DNA of 64,000 bases from Natrialba taiwanensis DSM 12281 (GCF_000337595.1 NZ_AOIL01000067.1:65203-129202), one strand, 5' to 3'. Positions 52,041 to 61,090 are shown, numbered from the stretch's first letter. The notes: generated by a model from the sequence alone, not told the origin. Translations and numbers: made by a program.

Positions 52041-54041
52041 CTACAGCGGTTCGAGCGTTGTTATGTCTCGCACTTCGATTCGAGTACCGTTTGTCGCGTC
52101 GTCGACGGAGAGCGTCCAGTCGTGTGCATCGGCGATGGCACGGACCAGCGTGAGGCCGAGGCCGTCCATTCCCGTTCCGTCGTCGTCCGTCGGATCGAAC
52201 GCGCGCTCGTCCAGCGTTGCGGGCCGTTTTGCGGCGGTATCGAGCAGGTAGAACCCGCGGGACTGTTCGCGGCCCGTTTCGGTGCCGATGACGGCCTGCG
52301 TTTCCTCGTGTGCCGGCTGGTCGTCGTCGATTCCGAGGAGTCCGACGCTGACACGAACGGGAGGACTCCGTTCGTTGGTGTCCTCACTGCTGACCCTAGC
52401 CTCGTCTCTCGTCTCGCTTGCCCCCTCACTTTCCGAGGCCTGTGCGCGGGCCGCAATGTCGTCGAACGCCGTTTCCAGCAGGTGGCCGAACCGCTCGGCG
52501 TCGGCTCGGAGCGCCGCCGCGTGCTCGAAGTCGAGATCGAGCGCTGACTCGTCGAGCCGCGAGTTCGCCGCGGCGTCTCGGATGGCGCGTTCGAGGAGGA
52601 TGCGGTTTCGCGGGCCGACGGCGGTCGCGTTCCGGGCGAACTCGCGCACGTCGTCGACGAGGCGCTCGGTGCGGTCGAGCATCGTCGTGACCGAGTCCTC
52701 GGCGAGCGGGAACTCCCAGGAGTCGTTGCCGGTCCGCGCTCGTTCGTCCGCCAGGGCGTCGGCGACGGCGTCGAGTTGGCGTTTCAGATCCGTCGAGAGG
52801 ACCTCGGCGATGCCTTCGAGGCGTTCGGTCTGACGTTCGAGTTCGGTCGTGCGGTCGCGAAGCAGTTGTTCGCGGTCGGCCCGGTCGAGGGCTGCGCGGA
52901 TGTTTTCGACGAGCGTCGAGAGCAGTTCGACATCGGTGTCGTCGAATCGGTCGGCTTCGAGGGAGCCGGTCATCAGGACGCCGTGGGTGCCGATCGGTGC
53001 GATGATTTCGGACCGGATCGGCGAGTCGGGATTGTACAGGCCGTCGACCGTCGAGAGGTCGTCGAATCGCTCGACGCTGCCGGATTCGAACACGTCCCAG
53101 ATGAGGCCCTCGGGTGGGGTAAACCGAGGGAGTCCACCGAACTCTTCGTAGGCACCAGCGGTTCCAGCCACGGGGTCGAGATATCCCTGTTCGTCGTCGA
53201 GCAACCAGACGCCGCTGATCGGCAAATCGAGCAGGTCGCTGCCGGCGTGGACCGCAATCGAACAGATCTCCTCCGGATCGTCCGATTCGAGCAACCACCG
53301 GGTGATCTCGTGAAGCGAGGCCGCGACGCGCTCGTACTCGTGCTGATCGGTGACGTCGCGGACGATCCCGGCGATCGTCGCCCGAGTGTCCTCAACGGGG
53401 ACGAATCTGAACTCGCCCACTCGATCCGCTCCACTGGCGTCAGTAAACGGCACCTCCACCCGGCGCGTCTCGGCCGTGCCGATGTCTACGTCGGTAATCG
53501 CGCGCCCGATCTCGACGGCGTCGTCGGCGTCGATTGCGGCTCGCTCCGGAATTATCTCGACGTGCTCACCGAGCAGGTCCGCTCGATCGACGCCGAGGAA
53601 CCGCTCCATGGCCTCGTTGACCGAGACGATCTCTCGATCGCCGTTGAGCGTGACGACGCCGTCCGAAATCGCCTCGACGGCGGCCGCGTGCTGGGCGAGC
53701 GTCCGCTCCTGTTGTTTGCGTTCGGTCACATCGCGCATGTACACCGAGAGCCCGGTTTCGGAGGGGTAGGCCGTCGCTTCGAACCACGTTTCGAGTCGCG
53801 CGTGATAGATGTCGAACGAAACCGGCGTCTGGGTATCCATAGCGCGATGAAACCCGTCCGGAAACTGCGTCTCGACGGTCTGGGGGAACTCGTCCCACAT
53901 GACGCGCCCGATCAGATCCGCCCGCGAGCGTTCCAGCAGCGTCTCGGCTCGGTCGTTGAGGTAGGTGAACCGAAAGTCCGTATCGAGCGCGAAAAACGCG
54001 TCCGTGATACGGTCGACGACTGGCACAGACCGCAGTGTCAC
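52041..54041 (-). CDS. PAS-PAS-GAF sensor with degenerate histidine-kinase module
   Basis: A 666-residue soluble sensor. PAS domains span about 1-107 and 115-232, a GAF domain about 240-388 (SLHEITRWLLESDDPEEICS), then a coiled coil. Where haloarchaeal kinases have SHDL in the H-box, this has VLSTDLKRQL with Thr 417 instead of His; the N-box LETAFDDIAARA lacks the usual Asn; only the G2 box (GMDGLGLTLVRAIADAHDW) is well kept. It is therefore predicted not to autophosphorylate and may act as a ligand-binding partner. The adjacent HalX response regulator is convergent with it. Confidence 0.85.
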   Translation of the reverse strand: MTLRSVPVVDRITDAFFALDTDFRFTYLNDRAETLLERSRADLIGRVMWDEFPQTVETQFPDGFHRAMDTQTPVSFDIYHARLETWFEATAYPSETGLSVYMRDVTERKQQERTLAQHAAAVEAISDGVVTLNGDREIVSVNEAMERFLGVDRADLLGEHVEIIPERAAIDADDAVEIGRAITDVDIGTAETRRVEVPFTDASGADRVGEFRFVPVEDTRATIAGIVRDVTDQHEYERVAASLHEITRWLLESDDPEEICSIAVHAGSDLLDLPISGVWLLDDEQGYLDPVAGTAGAYEEFGGLPRFTPPEGLIWDVFESGSVERFDDLSTVDGLYNPDSPIRSEIIAPIGTHGVLMTGSLEADRFDDTDVELLSTLVENIRAALDRADREQLLRDRTTELERQTERLEGIAEVLSTDLKRQLDAVADALADERARTGNDSWEFPLAEDSVTTMLDRTERLVDDVREFARNATAVGPRNRILLERAIRDAAANSRLDESALDLDFEHAAALRADAERFGHLLETAFDDIAARAQASESEGASETRDEARVSSEDTNERSPPVRVSVGLLGIDDDQPAHEETQAVIGTETGREQSRGFYLLDTAAKRPATLDERAFDPTDDDGTGMDGLGLTLVRAIADAHDWTLSVDDATNGTRIEVRDITTLEPL

Positions 54042-54191
54042 GGTCGCTCACCCATCGTCACCGCTACGTTCCCGTCAGCCCCTCCCCCGAGGGGATCGGC
54101 GCTCGTGATAGCCATTACCAGCTACTCTAGGGATACTTATCGAAGCCCGTATTTCAGTGTCGCGGCCGAGAGCGCAACACAGGTTAGACAG

Positions 54192-55175
54192 TCAGAGTGC
54201 AACTTTCGTCCCAACGTCGCGCGACACCGCTCGATCGAAAATCGCCTCGGCGCTCGCCGCATCGAGCACCGCCGATCCGACGCTCTCGACGACGAGTATC
54301 TCCTCGTCCGCCTCGCGCCCGCGATCACCTGCGATGACGGCCCCGAACGGTTCGACCTTGCGGTCGACGTGGCCTCGAAGGTCACCCGTCTCCGCGGCTT
54401 CTTCGGGCACGTCTCCGAAAATCCGAGCCGCGCACTCGACCGTCTCGTCGTCGAGTTCACGCATCTCGGGCGTGTACGCGCCCACGGCGATCACGAGCGT
54501 TCCCGGCGCGAGTTCGTCGCCGGGGAACACCGGTTCTGAACTCGTCGTGGCGGTGACGACGACGGTCGCGTCCGCGACGGCATCGCGCGGGCTCGAAACC
54601 GGCTGTGCGGGAACGTCCAGTTCGGCCTCGAGTTCGGCGGCGCAGTCGACCCGCGAGTCGCTGGGGGCGTAGATGCGGATCGACTCGAGGGCGTCGGTCG
54701 CGGCGCCGATGGCGCGGGTCTGCCAGCGGGCTTGCTTGCCAGCGCCGATGACGGACAAATCGATGGGGTCGTCGACGGCGAGTTCGCGAGCGGCGAGCCC
54801 GCCGATACAGCCGGTTCGGGCGTTGGTAATGCGGTTGCCGGCGAGGTAGCCGACCGGTTGTCCGGTTTCCGCGTCCGTCAGGGCGAGCTGTGCGGTGACG
54901 GTCGGGAGTCCGCGAGCGACGTTGTCCTCGCAGACGGCGACGAGTTTCGTCGCGACGTAGTCTGCACCGTGGACGTACGCCGGCATACAGAGTCCGGTGC
55001 CGGTCGGTTCCGCGGGCGCGTCGGGGTCGAGACCGATCCCGAACGGATAGTGCGGTCGGTCGGGTCGTTCGACCGCGCCCGCGTGTTGCTTTTCGAACGC
55101 CTCGGCGACGACGGGTAGGAGTGCGTCGATATCGAGCACCGACGCGACGTTATCGGCAGAGAGTACGCGAACCAT
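54192..55175 (-). CDS. Ornithine-cyclodeaminase/mu-crystallin family enzyme
   Basis: A 327-residue NAD(P)-dependent protein. The N-terminal substrate-binding part includes ATKLVAVCEDN (with the conserved Lys), and the Rossmann motif is SVIGAGKQARWQTRAI. The group covers ornithine cyclodeaminase, alanine dehydrogenase and ketimine reductases; which applies here is open. Divergent from the FAD oxidoreductase gene with 138 bases between, so a shared amino-acid role is plausible. Confidence 0.88.
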   Translation of the reverse strand: MVRVLSADNVASVLDIDALLPVVAEAFEKQHAGAVERPDRPHYPFGIGLDPDAPAEPTGTGLCMPAYVHGADYVATKLVAVCEDNVARGLPTVTAQLALTDAETGQPVGYLAGNRITNARTGCIGGLAARELAVDDPIDLSVIGAGKQARWQTRAIGAATDALESIRIYAPSDSRVDCAAELEAELDVPAQPVSSPRDAVADATVVVTATTSSEPVFPGDELAPGTLVIAVGAYTPEMRELDDETVECAARIFGDVPEEAAETGDLRGHVDRKVEPFGAVIAGDRGREADEEILVVESVGSAVLDAASAEAIFDRAVSRDVGTKVAL

Positions 55176-55313
55176 TGCGCTGTTCTACTCGACCGTTGGT
55201 CGGCGGCTACTTCAGTCTATGTTGCCGATTGAGGCGGCCCGATTCTGAACAGCGGGAAAGATCGATCGCAGCCGAACGCTTATTGATACCGTGGTGATAA
55301 CCAACAGCGTACA

Positions 55314-56507
55314 ATGAAGGGAGTCGTCATCGGCGGTGGGATCGTCGGCCTCTCGAGCGCGCTCGAACTCGCCGACCGCGGTGTCGACGTGACCGTCTGT
55401 GAACAGGGATCGATCGGCACCGGGAGCACAGAACGGTCCGCCGGTGGCATCCGCGCACAGTTTTCGTCGCCGATCAACGTGGAACTCTCCCGCGAGAGCA
55501 TGCGCGTCTGGAACGAGTTCACCGAGCGGTTCGGTGCCGAAATCGACTACCGGAAGACGGGGTATCTCTTCCTCGCGCGCAGCGAGGAGACCGCCGCGGC
55601 GTTCGAGGAGCGAGTCGCGATGCAAAACGACCGCGGGGTTCCAAGCGAGATTCTCGATCCGTCCGAGGCGTGTGAAATTTGTTCCGGGATCGATCCCGAT
55701 CAGTTCGTCGCGGCGACGTACTCGCCGACGGACGGCTTCGCCGACCCGCACCTGGCGCTGCAGGCGTACGCTCGGGCTGTGGCTGCTGCGGGTGTCGATG
55801 TTCGGACGCAAACGCCTGTTACCGATGTGATTCGAGCGGGCGATCGCGACCGCGGTGACGGTACTGGCGGGGCGCGAGTAACGGGCGTCGAAACGCCCGA
55901 CGGACGCCTCGAGGCCGACATCGTCGTTAACGCCGCGGGGCCGTGGGCGCGCGAAATCGCCGCAATGGCCGATGTATTCTTGCCGATCACGCCCAAGCGA
56001 CGGCAGATCGCCGTCGTCCAGCCGGAAACCGCGGTTCCCGAAACCGACCCGCTCACGATCGACCTCGAAAGCGGCTCGTACTTCCGACCGGACCGCGACG
56101 GTGATGCACTCGTCGGCGGACATTTCGCCGACAACGATTCGGCGTCGGATCCCGACGGGTACGCTCGATCAATGGATTTCGAGTGGTCGATCGACGCGCT
56201 CGAAGCCGCCGCCGAGTGGACGACCTACTTCGGTCCCGAATCCGCGGTCAAGCGCGGCTGGGCGGGCCTGTACGCCGTGACGCCCGACGATACGGCCATC
56301 GTCGAGGAGACGGTTCCCGGTTTCATCACGGCGGCCGGCTTCTCCGGGCACGGCTTCCAGCACGCCCCCGCGACCGGCCAACTCGTCGCCGAACTCGCCG
56401 TCGACGGCGAGGCGTCGCTGCTCGGTATCGACGCGCTCTCGAGCGACCGCTTCGAGGGGACGGACGAGGAGAAGGCTGCCGAACGAACGGAGCGCAATGT
56501 CGTCTGA
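55314..56507 (+). CDS. FAD-dependent amine/amino-acid oxidoreductase (DAO family)
   Basis: A 397-residue flavoprotein. GGGIVGLSSALELADRG binds FAD, SIGTGSTERSAGGIRAQFSSP follows as in sarcosine oxidase beta and D-amino-acid oxidase relatives, and the C-terminal AGFSGHGFQHAPATGQLVAE closes the FAD site. The substrate is not determined. A TATA-like CTTATTGATA about 30 bases before the ATG gives a leaderless start. Confidence 0.9.
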   Translation: MKGVVIGGGIVGLSSALELADRGVDVTVCEQGSIGTGSTERSAGGIRAQFSSPINVELSRESMRVWNEFTERFGAEIDYRKTGYLFLARSEETAAAFEERVAMQNDRGVPSEILDPSEACEICSGIDPDQFVAATYSPTDGFADPHLALQAYARAVAAAGVDVRTQTPVTDVIRAGDRDRGDGTGGARVTGVETPDGRLEADIVVNAAGPWAREIAAMADVFLPITPKRRQIAVVQPETAVPETDPLTIDLESGSYFRPDRDGDALVGGHFADNDSASDPDGYARSMDFEWSIDALEAAAEWTTYFGPESAVKRGWAGLYAVTPDDTAIVEETVPGFITAAGFSGHGFQHAPATGQLVAELAVDGEASLLGIDALSSDRFEGTDEEKAAERTERNVV

Positions 56508-56546
56508 GCGCGGCCATCGGGTAACGCGACTACTTCAACTGAGACG

Positions 56547-57155
56547 ATGAGCGAACTGCTCCTCTACATCGCCGCGAGCGTCGACGGCTTCATCGCAACG
56601 CCGGACGGCGGCGTCGACTGGCTCGACGAGTTCCAACAGGAGTCGGACGGCGCGAATTCGGATGACGACGGCTACGACGAGTTCTTCGCGAGCGTCGACT
56701 GTCTCGTCATGGGATCGCGGACCTACGAACAGGTGCTCGAATTCGGCGCGTGGCCCTACGAAGACCGGCCGACATACGTTCTCACGAGCCGCGAGTTGCC
56801 CCTCGCCAGCGACGCCGTGTCGCTGGTCGACGGGGAGCTCGCTGAACTCGTCGCCGACCTCCGAGCGAACCACGACAGAATCTGGCTGGTCGGCGGTGGC
56901 GCACTCGCCCGGTCGATGCTGCGTGCGAACTGCGTGGACGAACTTCGATTGCACCTCGTTCCGGTGATACTCGGCAGCGGGATTTCGTTGTTCGGGACGG
57001 ACGAGCCGCGACGCGACCTGGAGTTGCTCGAGACGACGACCCGCGGAGGCGGTCTCGTCGAACTCCGATACCGGATCGAGTCGACGACGGGCGTTGACTC
57101 CGGTCGTGTCGTTTCTATAGTAACAACTGCAACTAGTCACACACCGATCGCATGA
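56547..57155 (+). CDS. Dihydrofolate-reductase-family protein (RibD C-terminal type)
   Basis: A 202-residue protein with LLLYIAASVDGFIATPDGGV, MGSRTYEQVLEFG, IWLVGGGALARSML and LHLVPVILGSGISLF, typical of the RibD C-terminal domain group. Members reduce pterin or pyrimidine substrates; a true DHFR role is uncertain. It lies 39 bases after the FAD oxidoreductase gene. Confidence 0.88.
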   Translation: MSELLLYIAASVDGFIATPDGGVDWLDEFQQESDGANSDDDGYDEFFASVDCLVMGSRTYEQVLEFGAWPYEDRPTYVLTSRELPLASDAVSLVDGELAELVADLRANHDRIWLVGGGALARSMLRANCVDELRLHLVPVILGSGISLFGTDEPRRDLELLETTTRGGGLVELRYRIESTTGVDSGRVVSIVTTATSHTPIA

Positions 57156-57271
57156 CGGCTATGCGACCGTGTATCTTGACTCGCAGTGAGGGTGTCATAG
57201 AACAGGTTTCATATTCACTATTCGGCTACCGGAGTCCGATACGAACAGGCGCTAAAATAGACGAGTAATAG

Positions 57272-57496
57272 TTACAGCCGATCCCCGTAGACTGAATCGA
57301 AGTGAGTGTACACTGCCGCAAATGCGATGAAGACGCCGATTGCTCCGACAGCGACACCAATCCAGTCTCCATATGGAACGCCGTATTCTAACAGGCCGAT
57401 ACCGAGTCGTTCTCCAACAACTGCCATTGCCATGATGACGCCTACTCCGAGGAGAAATCTCACAGCGAAATTCCGCTCTACGAAGTCCTGTTTCAT
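57272..57496 (-). CDS. 74-residue two-helix membrane protein
   Basis: Two hydrophobic helices (FLLGVGVIMAMAVVGERLGI and WIGVAVGAIGVFIAFAAVYT) joined by a short loop with GVPYGD. No known family. Base composition is more AT-rich than the neighbours. Divergent from the next small membrane-protein gene. Confidence 0.65.
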   Translation of the reverse strand: MKQDFVERNFAVRFLLGVGVIMAMAVVGERLGIGLLEYGVPYGDWIGVAVGAIGVFIAFAAVYTHFDSVYGDRL

Positions 57497-57633
57497 ATTT
57501 AATACTTCTCGTGAAACATCATAGGTTTTCCTCTGCTGTTCAGTGCACCGGTCTATTCTTTTATGGCGTCCTTTTGCAGCGGTTACTAGAGGGGACCAGT
57601 ATCCTTTTCTCGCCCGTCTCGAAACAGGGCGCT

Positions 57634-57852
57634 ATGGGCCTTCAAGAGCACTTTGAATCCGATATCCGCTTTTACTACGCGATTGGAATATTCATCATTC
57701 TGGTCTATCTCGGTGGCATCGCCGCGGCGGCGGTTCTGGACCTCGCCGTTATCGATAGACGACTGATTCCGCTCACCGCCGGCTTCTTCCTGTTCATGTT
57801 CGTCTACTTCATCGCGATCAGCGTCCAACGGCTCGAACCGGACGAGGCGTAA
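57634..57852 (+). CDS. 72-residue two-helix membrane protein
   Basis: Starts at ATG 57634 (MGLQEHFESDIRFYYAIGIF). Two helices (YAIGIFIILVYLGGIAAAAV and LIPLTAGFFLFMFVYFIAI) flank a short charged loop. No recognised family. The upstream in-frame extension is Phe/Leu-rich and less likely. A hairpin at 58068-58111 probably ends its transcript. Confidence 0.65.
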   Translation: MGLQEHFESDIRFYYAIGIFIILVYLGGIAAAAVLDLAVIDRRLIPLTAGFFLFMFVYFIAISVQRLEPDEA

Positions 57853-58066
57853 CCGTCGTTCCAGTGGGCGATGAGAGAGAATACGGGTCGAAATCGCGTC
57901 TACCGTACTGCGAGTTCACAATCACAGTTCACAGTTACAGACTCGAGGTCGCCCAGTTGCTCGCGTCGCGATTCCGGGCCGAGTGCATCGACGGGTGCGA
58001 GTGTGGTGGGTTCGATGTGGTTGTGGTGGTTGTGATCGTCTCGAACACCCGCCGACAACTCGGCTG

Positions 58067-58111
58067 ACCGCCGCGACGCGAGTTCAGTTCGTGAACTCGT
58101 TTCGCGGTGGC
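58067..58111. terminator. Long inverted repeat between convergent genes
   Basis: Arms of about 20 bases (58067-58086 and 58092-58111) pair with four mismatches around a 5-base loop GTTCG. The inner 8 bp are perfect (CGAGTTCA with TGAACTCG). It sits between the convergent small membrane-protein and zinc-protein genes, directly after the latter's stop codon, so a bidirectional terminator or stabiliser is likely. Confidence 0.6.
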
Positions 58112-58360
58112 TTAGTCTGGCCCGGATCGGTCGGGATCTGGCTCTGAACTAGGGTCGGGGCCGGGATCGGGGTCCGGCGGGGCGACACGACAGCCGCAGG
58201 GGCCGGCGATGGCCTCACCAGGTCCGATCATGGTTTTCTGTGCGATTGGCGTCCCGCAACGGGGACAGCGCGGCAGTTCGAACGGCTCGGAACGGCTGGG
58301 CTGGTCGGTGTCGTTCGCACTGCTGTCGGTATCGCCGTCGGCGTCAGCGTCGTCACTCAT
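58112..58360 (-). CDS. 82-residue zinc-knuckle protein
   Basis: An acidic N-terminus (SDDADADGDTDSSAND) leads to CPRCGTPIAQKT and a later CGC in IAGPCGCRVAPP, a probable zinc site. The C-terminus is a Pro-Asp dipeptide repeat (PDPDPGPDPSSEPDPDRS). The start at 58360 is chosen over the longer frame because it begins with a typical haloarchaeal MSDD. Function unknown. Confidence 0.72.
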   Translation of the reverse strand: MSDDADADGDTDSSANDTDQPSRSEPFELPRCPRCGTPIAQKTMIGPGEAIAGPCGCRVAPPDPDPGPDPSSEPDPDRSGPD

Positions 58361-58418
58361 CCCAATTGCCACCCGTTGTGCTCGTAATTCCGTGGAAGAA
58401 GATCGCTGCTGGTCGAAT

Positions 58419-58560
58419 CGCACGATACATCAGTCGTGCGGGATGTTTATATCCCGTGAGAATGTACGCAAACATGGCTACAACCGCTAGGGTTGGAAGC
58501 CACGTCTCGGATGCTGGTACATCCGGGACACTTTCGTGTCCGGTGTGGCTTCCGTTCTAA
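58419..58560 (+). ncRNA. Structured non-coding element (IS200/IS605-type relic or small RNA)
   Basis: A left palindrome CGCACGA (58419-58425) with TCGTGCG (58434-58440) is followed by a TATA-like TTTATAT (58446-58452). A cloverleaf-like unit then follows: hairpin AACC-GCTAG-GGTT (58482-58494), an outer 9-bp perfect stem GGAAGCCAC (58495-58503) with GTGGCTTCC (58545-58553), and two inner hairpins, GGATG/CATCC (58509-58524) and GGACAC/GTGTCC (58526-58541). T-rich sequence follows. Paired subterminal hairpins resemble the PATE elements of haloarchaea, derived from IS200/IS605; the inner promoter and folding also fit an RNA gene. No transposase is present. Confidence 0.55.
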
Positions 58561-58621
58561 TTTGTAACCTATAGTGACTTATATCTACCGCTGAACGTCG
58601 GGAAGGAGCCCTGCTGTCAGC

Positions 58622-59857
58622 TCAGAAGAACTCGCCGAGGTAGACGGGCGTCTTCGGCACGAGTTCAGCGAGCGTCGACACGGGTTCCCGGTCCGCTGCC
58701 TCCAGTCGGTTCGTCCGCTCGAGTTCGGTCGCGGAGCGGGTTCCGACGGCGAGTTCGGAGAGGGCGGCGATGTCGAGTGTCGCATCGGCCGTCGCGTCGT
58801 TGTCGCGAGTTTCGCTCACACGCTCACAGCGAGCGCGGCCGTCGGCCACCGTCAGCTCGAACAGCCCGTCGTTCCAGTCCGCGAGCGAGTCCGTCACCGA
58901 AAGCGTGAGCGCGGCTTCCGCGGTCGACGGATAGGAAAGCGCCGACAGCGTCTCCGCAACGTCGACGATCCGAACCATCGGCCCGTTCGTCACCGTCGTC
59001 TCGACCTCGTCGGGAGCCCGGACCGCCTCGCGGAACGGGGCGTCCGCCGGCAGCCGAAGCCGCACGCGCTCGACCTGCGAATCGTGCGTGTGACAGAACG
59101 ACAGCAGCGCCAGGAACGCCTCGTGGTCCGCGGCGACGAGTTCCGAAACGGCCATCGTCCAGTCGCCTCGGTCCCCGTCGATCGTGTAGACGAGATAGCC
59201 CGCGACGCGGCCGTCGCGCTCGAAGGCGTAGACGTAGGGATCGATGTCGTGACCGGCGAAGGTGCGGTGTCGCCACCAGTCCTCGTCGCGATCGATCGCG
59301 AGCGCGTACCGCTCGGCGTGGCGCTCGTAGACCGGCACGAGTTCGCCGAACTCGTCGGCCTCGACCGGCCGAAACGAGCCCACCGACGCCGCGTCCGCCG
59401 CCGTCGCGAACGAGCACACCTCGGGATCGAACTCGTGGGTGACGATCCGGTTGCTCGTCTCCCAGCCGTACTTGTGATAGAAGCCGTAGGAAAACGGCCA
59501 CAGGACGGAGAACCGACGGTCTTGCTCGCGGTACTCGGCGAGCGAGTTCGCGAGCAGTTCGCGGACGTACCCCTGCCGGCGGAACTCGGGCGGCGTCGCG
59601 ACGGAGGCGAGGCCGGCGATCGGATGCGTCTCGCCGCGGACGGTGGCCTCGAGCCAGTAGTGCCGACAGACGCTCCGCGGATCGTCGTCGGCCGCGTCCG
59701 CGCTTTCGTAGATCCCGCGGCGCGCGCCGCGCAGCGCACGCGGCGTGTCGTGCTCGTCCGGCTCGTACGGCGGGACGCCCGAATCCGGTCTGAACGCGTA
59801 GCTTCTGAACTCGTGAAAGACGGCTCGCTGATCCGACAGAGGGCGGTAATCGACCAT
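58622..59857 (-). CDS. Eis-like GNAT acetyltransferase
   Basis: A 411-residue protein. The first 150 residues hold a GNAT domain with GLASVATPPEFRRQGYVREL binding acetyl-CoA and LWPFSYGFYHKYGWETSNR, typical of Eis. The centre is a second GNAT-like domain and the C-terminal 100 residues are a sterol-carrier-like fold (LSVTDSLADWNDGLFELTV). Eis proteins acetylate aminoglycosides or protein lysines; the archaeal substrate is unknown. Confidence 0.87.
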   Translation of the reverse strand: MVDYRPLSDQRAVFHEFRSYAFRPDSGVPPYEPDEHDTPRALRGARRGIYESADAADDDPRSVCRHYWLEATVRGETHPIAGLASVATPPEFRRQGYVRELLANSLAEYREQDRRFSVLWPFSYGFYHKYGWETSNRIVTHEFDPEVCSFATAADAASVGSFRPVEADEFGELVPVYERHAERYALAIDRDEDWWRHRTFAGHDIDPYVYAFERDGRVAGYLVYTIDGDRGDWTMAVSELVAADHEAFLALLSFCHTHDSQVERVRLRLPADAPFREAVRAPDEVETTVTNGPMVRIVDVAETLSALSYPSTAEAALTLSVTDSLADWNDGLFELTVADGRARCERVSETRDNDATADATLDIAALSELAVGTRSATELERTNRLEAADREPVSTLAELVPKTPVYLGEFF

Positions 59858-59922
59858 ACGAACGCAAGCGGGGGCAACCGGGAAGAACGTTCCTGTGGTG
59901 TGTGGGTGCGTGGCCCGCCCGT

Positions 59923-61080
59923 CTAGACGTGTTCGTCGACAAACGCCTCGATCCGGTTCAGCGCCTTGCGGAGGTCACCCAGCCCGGTCGCGTAGGACAC
60001 CCGGAGGTGGCCCTCGCCGCCCGCGCCGAAGACATCGCCGGGAACGACTGCCACGCCCTGCTCCCGGAGCACGTCCTCGGCGAACTCCTCCGCGGTCCAG
60101 CCCTCGGGGACCTCCGGGAAGCAGTAGAACGCGCCTTCGGCCTCGAAGACGTCCAGCCCGATCTCGCGAAAGCGCGAGAGGACGAACTGGCGGCGGCGGT
60201 CGTACTGATCGACCATTTCGACCACGTCGTTCGCACAGGAGTCGAGCGCCTCGATCGCCGCGTGCTGGGCCGTCGTCGGTGCCGAGAGCATCGTGTACTG
60301 GTGGATCTTGTTCATCGCGTTGATCGCCGCCGACGGACCGAGCGCGTAGCCCAGTCGCAGCCCCGTCATCGCGTGGGCCTTGGAGAACCCGTTGAAGACG
60401 ATGGTGCGCTCGCGCATCCCCTCGAGCGTCGCGATCGAGGTGTGTTCCCCGTCGTAGGTCAGTTCGGCATAAATCTCGTCCGAAAGCACCGTCAGGTCGT
60501 GCTCGCGGGCGAATTCCGCAATCGGCTCGAGTTCAGCCTCGCTCATGATGGCCCCGGTCGGGTTGTTGGGATAACAGAGGACGAGCAGGTCCGCGTCGGC
60601 GGCCCCGGCCACGTCGAGTCCCTCCGCCGTGAGCTTGAACTCGTCGGCTTCCCTGGTGGGAACCGACAGCACCTCGCCGCCGGCGAAGATCACGCCGGGT
60701 TCGTAGGAGATGTACGACGGCTGGGCGATCGCGACCGTGTCGCCGGGATCGACGAGCGCGCGGAAGGCGAGATCGACGGCCTCGCTCGCGCCGGCGGTGG
60801 TGATGATCTCCTCGGCGGGGTCGTAGCCCAACTCGAAGCGGTCCGCGACGTAGTCGGAAATCTTCTCCCGGAGTTCGCGTTTCCCTCGATTTGCGGTGTA
60901 GGAGGTCTTCCCCGCCTCTAACGAGGCGATCGCGGCGTCGCGGGCGGCCCAGGGCGTCGCGAAGTCGGGTTCGCCAACGCCGAGCGAGATCACGTCGTCC
61001 CGTTCCTCGGCGATTTCGAAGAACCGCCGGATACCGGAGGGCGGAACAGTCTGCACGCGGTCTGAGAGTTCGATAGGCAT
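59923..61080 (-). CDS. Class I PLP aminotransferase
   Basis: A 385-residue aminotransferase of the aspartate-aminotransferase fold. SLGVGEPDFATP, YTANRGKRELREKISDY, CYPNNPTGA, and the PLP lysine in VFNGFSKAHAMTGLRLGYAL are present. The substrate is not fixed by sequence; aspartate or aromatic amino acids are likely. It starts 10 bases after the Lrp-type gene, so the two form an operon. Confidence 0.9.
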   Translation of the reverse strand: MPIELSDRVQTVPPSGIRRFFEIAEERDDVISLGVGEPDFATPWAARDAAIASLEAGKTSYTANRGKRELREKISDYVADRFELGYDPAEEIITTAGASEAVDLAFRALVDPGDTVAIAQPSYISYEPGVIFAGGEVLSVPTREADEFKLTAEGLDVAGAADADLLVLCYPNNPTGAIMSEAELEPIAEFAREHDLTVLSDEIYAELTYDGEHTSIATLEGMRERTIVFNGFSKAHAMTGLRLGYALGPSAAINAMNKIHQYTMLSAPTTAQHAAIEALDSCANDVVEMVDQYDRRRQFVLSRFREIGLDVFEAEGAFYCFPEVPEGWTAEEFAEDVLREQGVAVVPGDVFGAGGEGHLRVSYATGLGDLRKALNRIEAFVDEHV

Positions 61081-61090
61081 ACTAATACTA

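Noticed and set aside
52776-54539. A 587-codon plus-strand frame opposite the degenerate sensor kinase
   Set aside because: Antisense to a gene with recognisable PAS and GAF domains; no family features and Arg-rich composition.
57864-58067. A 67-codon frame between the small membrane protein and the zinc protein
   Set aside because: It ends in a Val-rich low-complexity run, lacks a promoter or family features, and most of it overlaps the intergenic region before the terminator hairpin.
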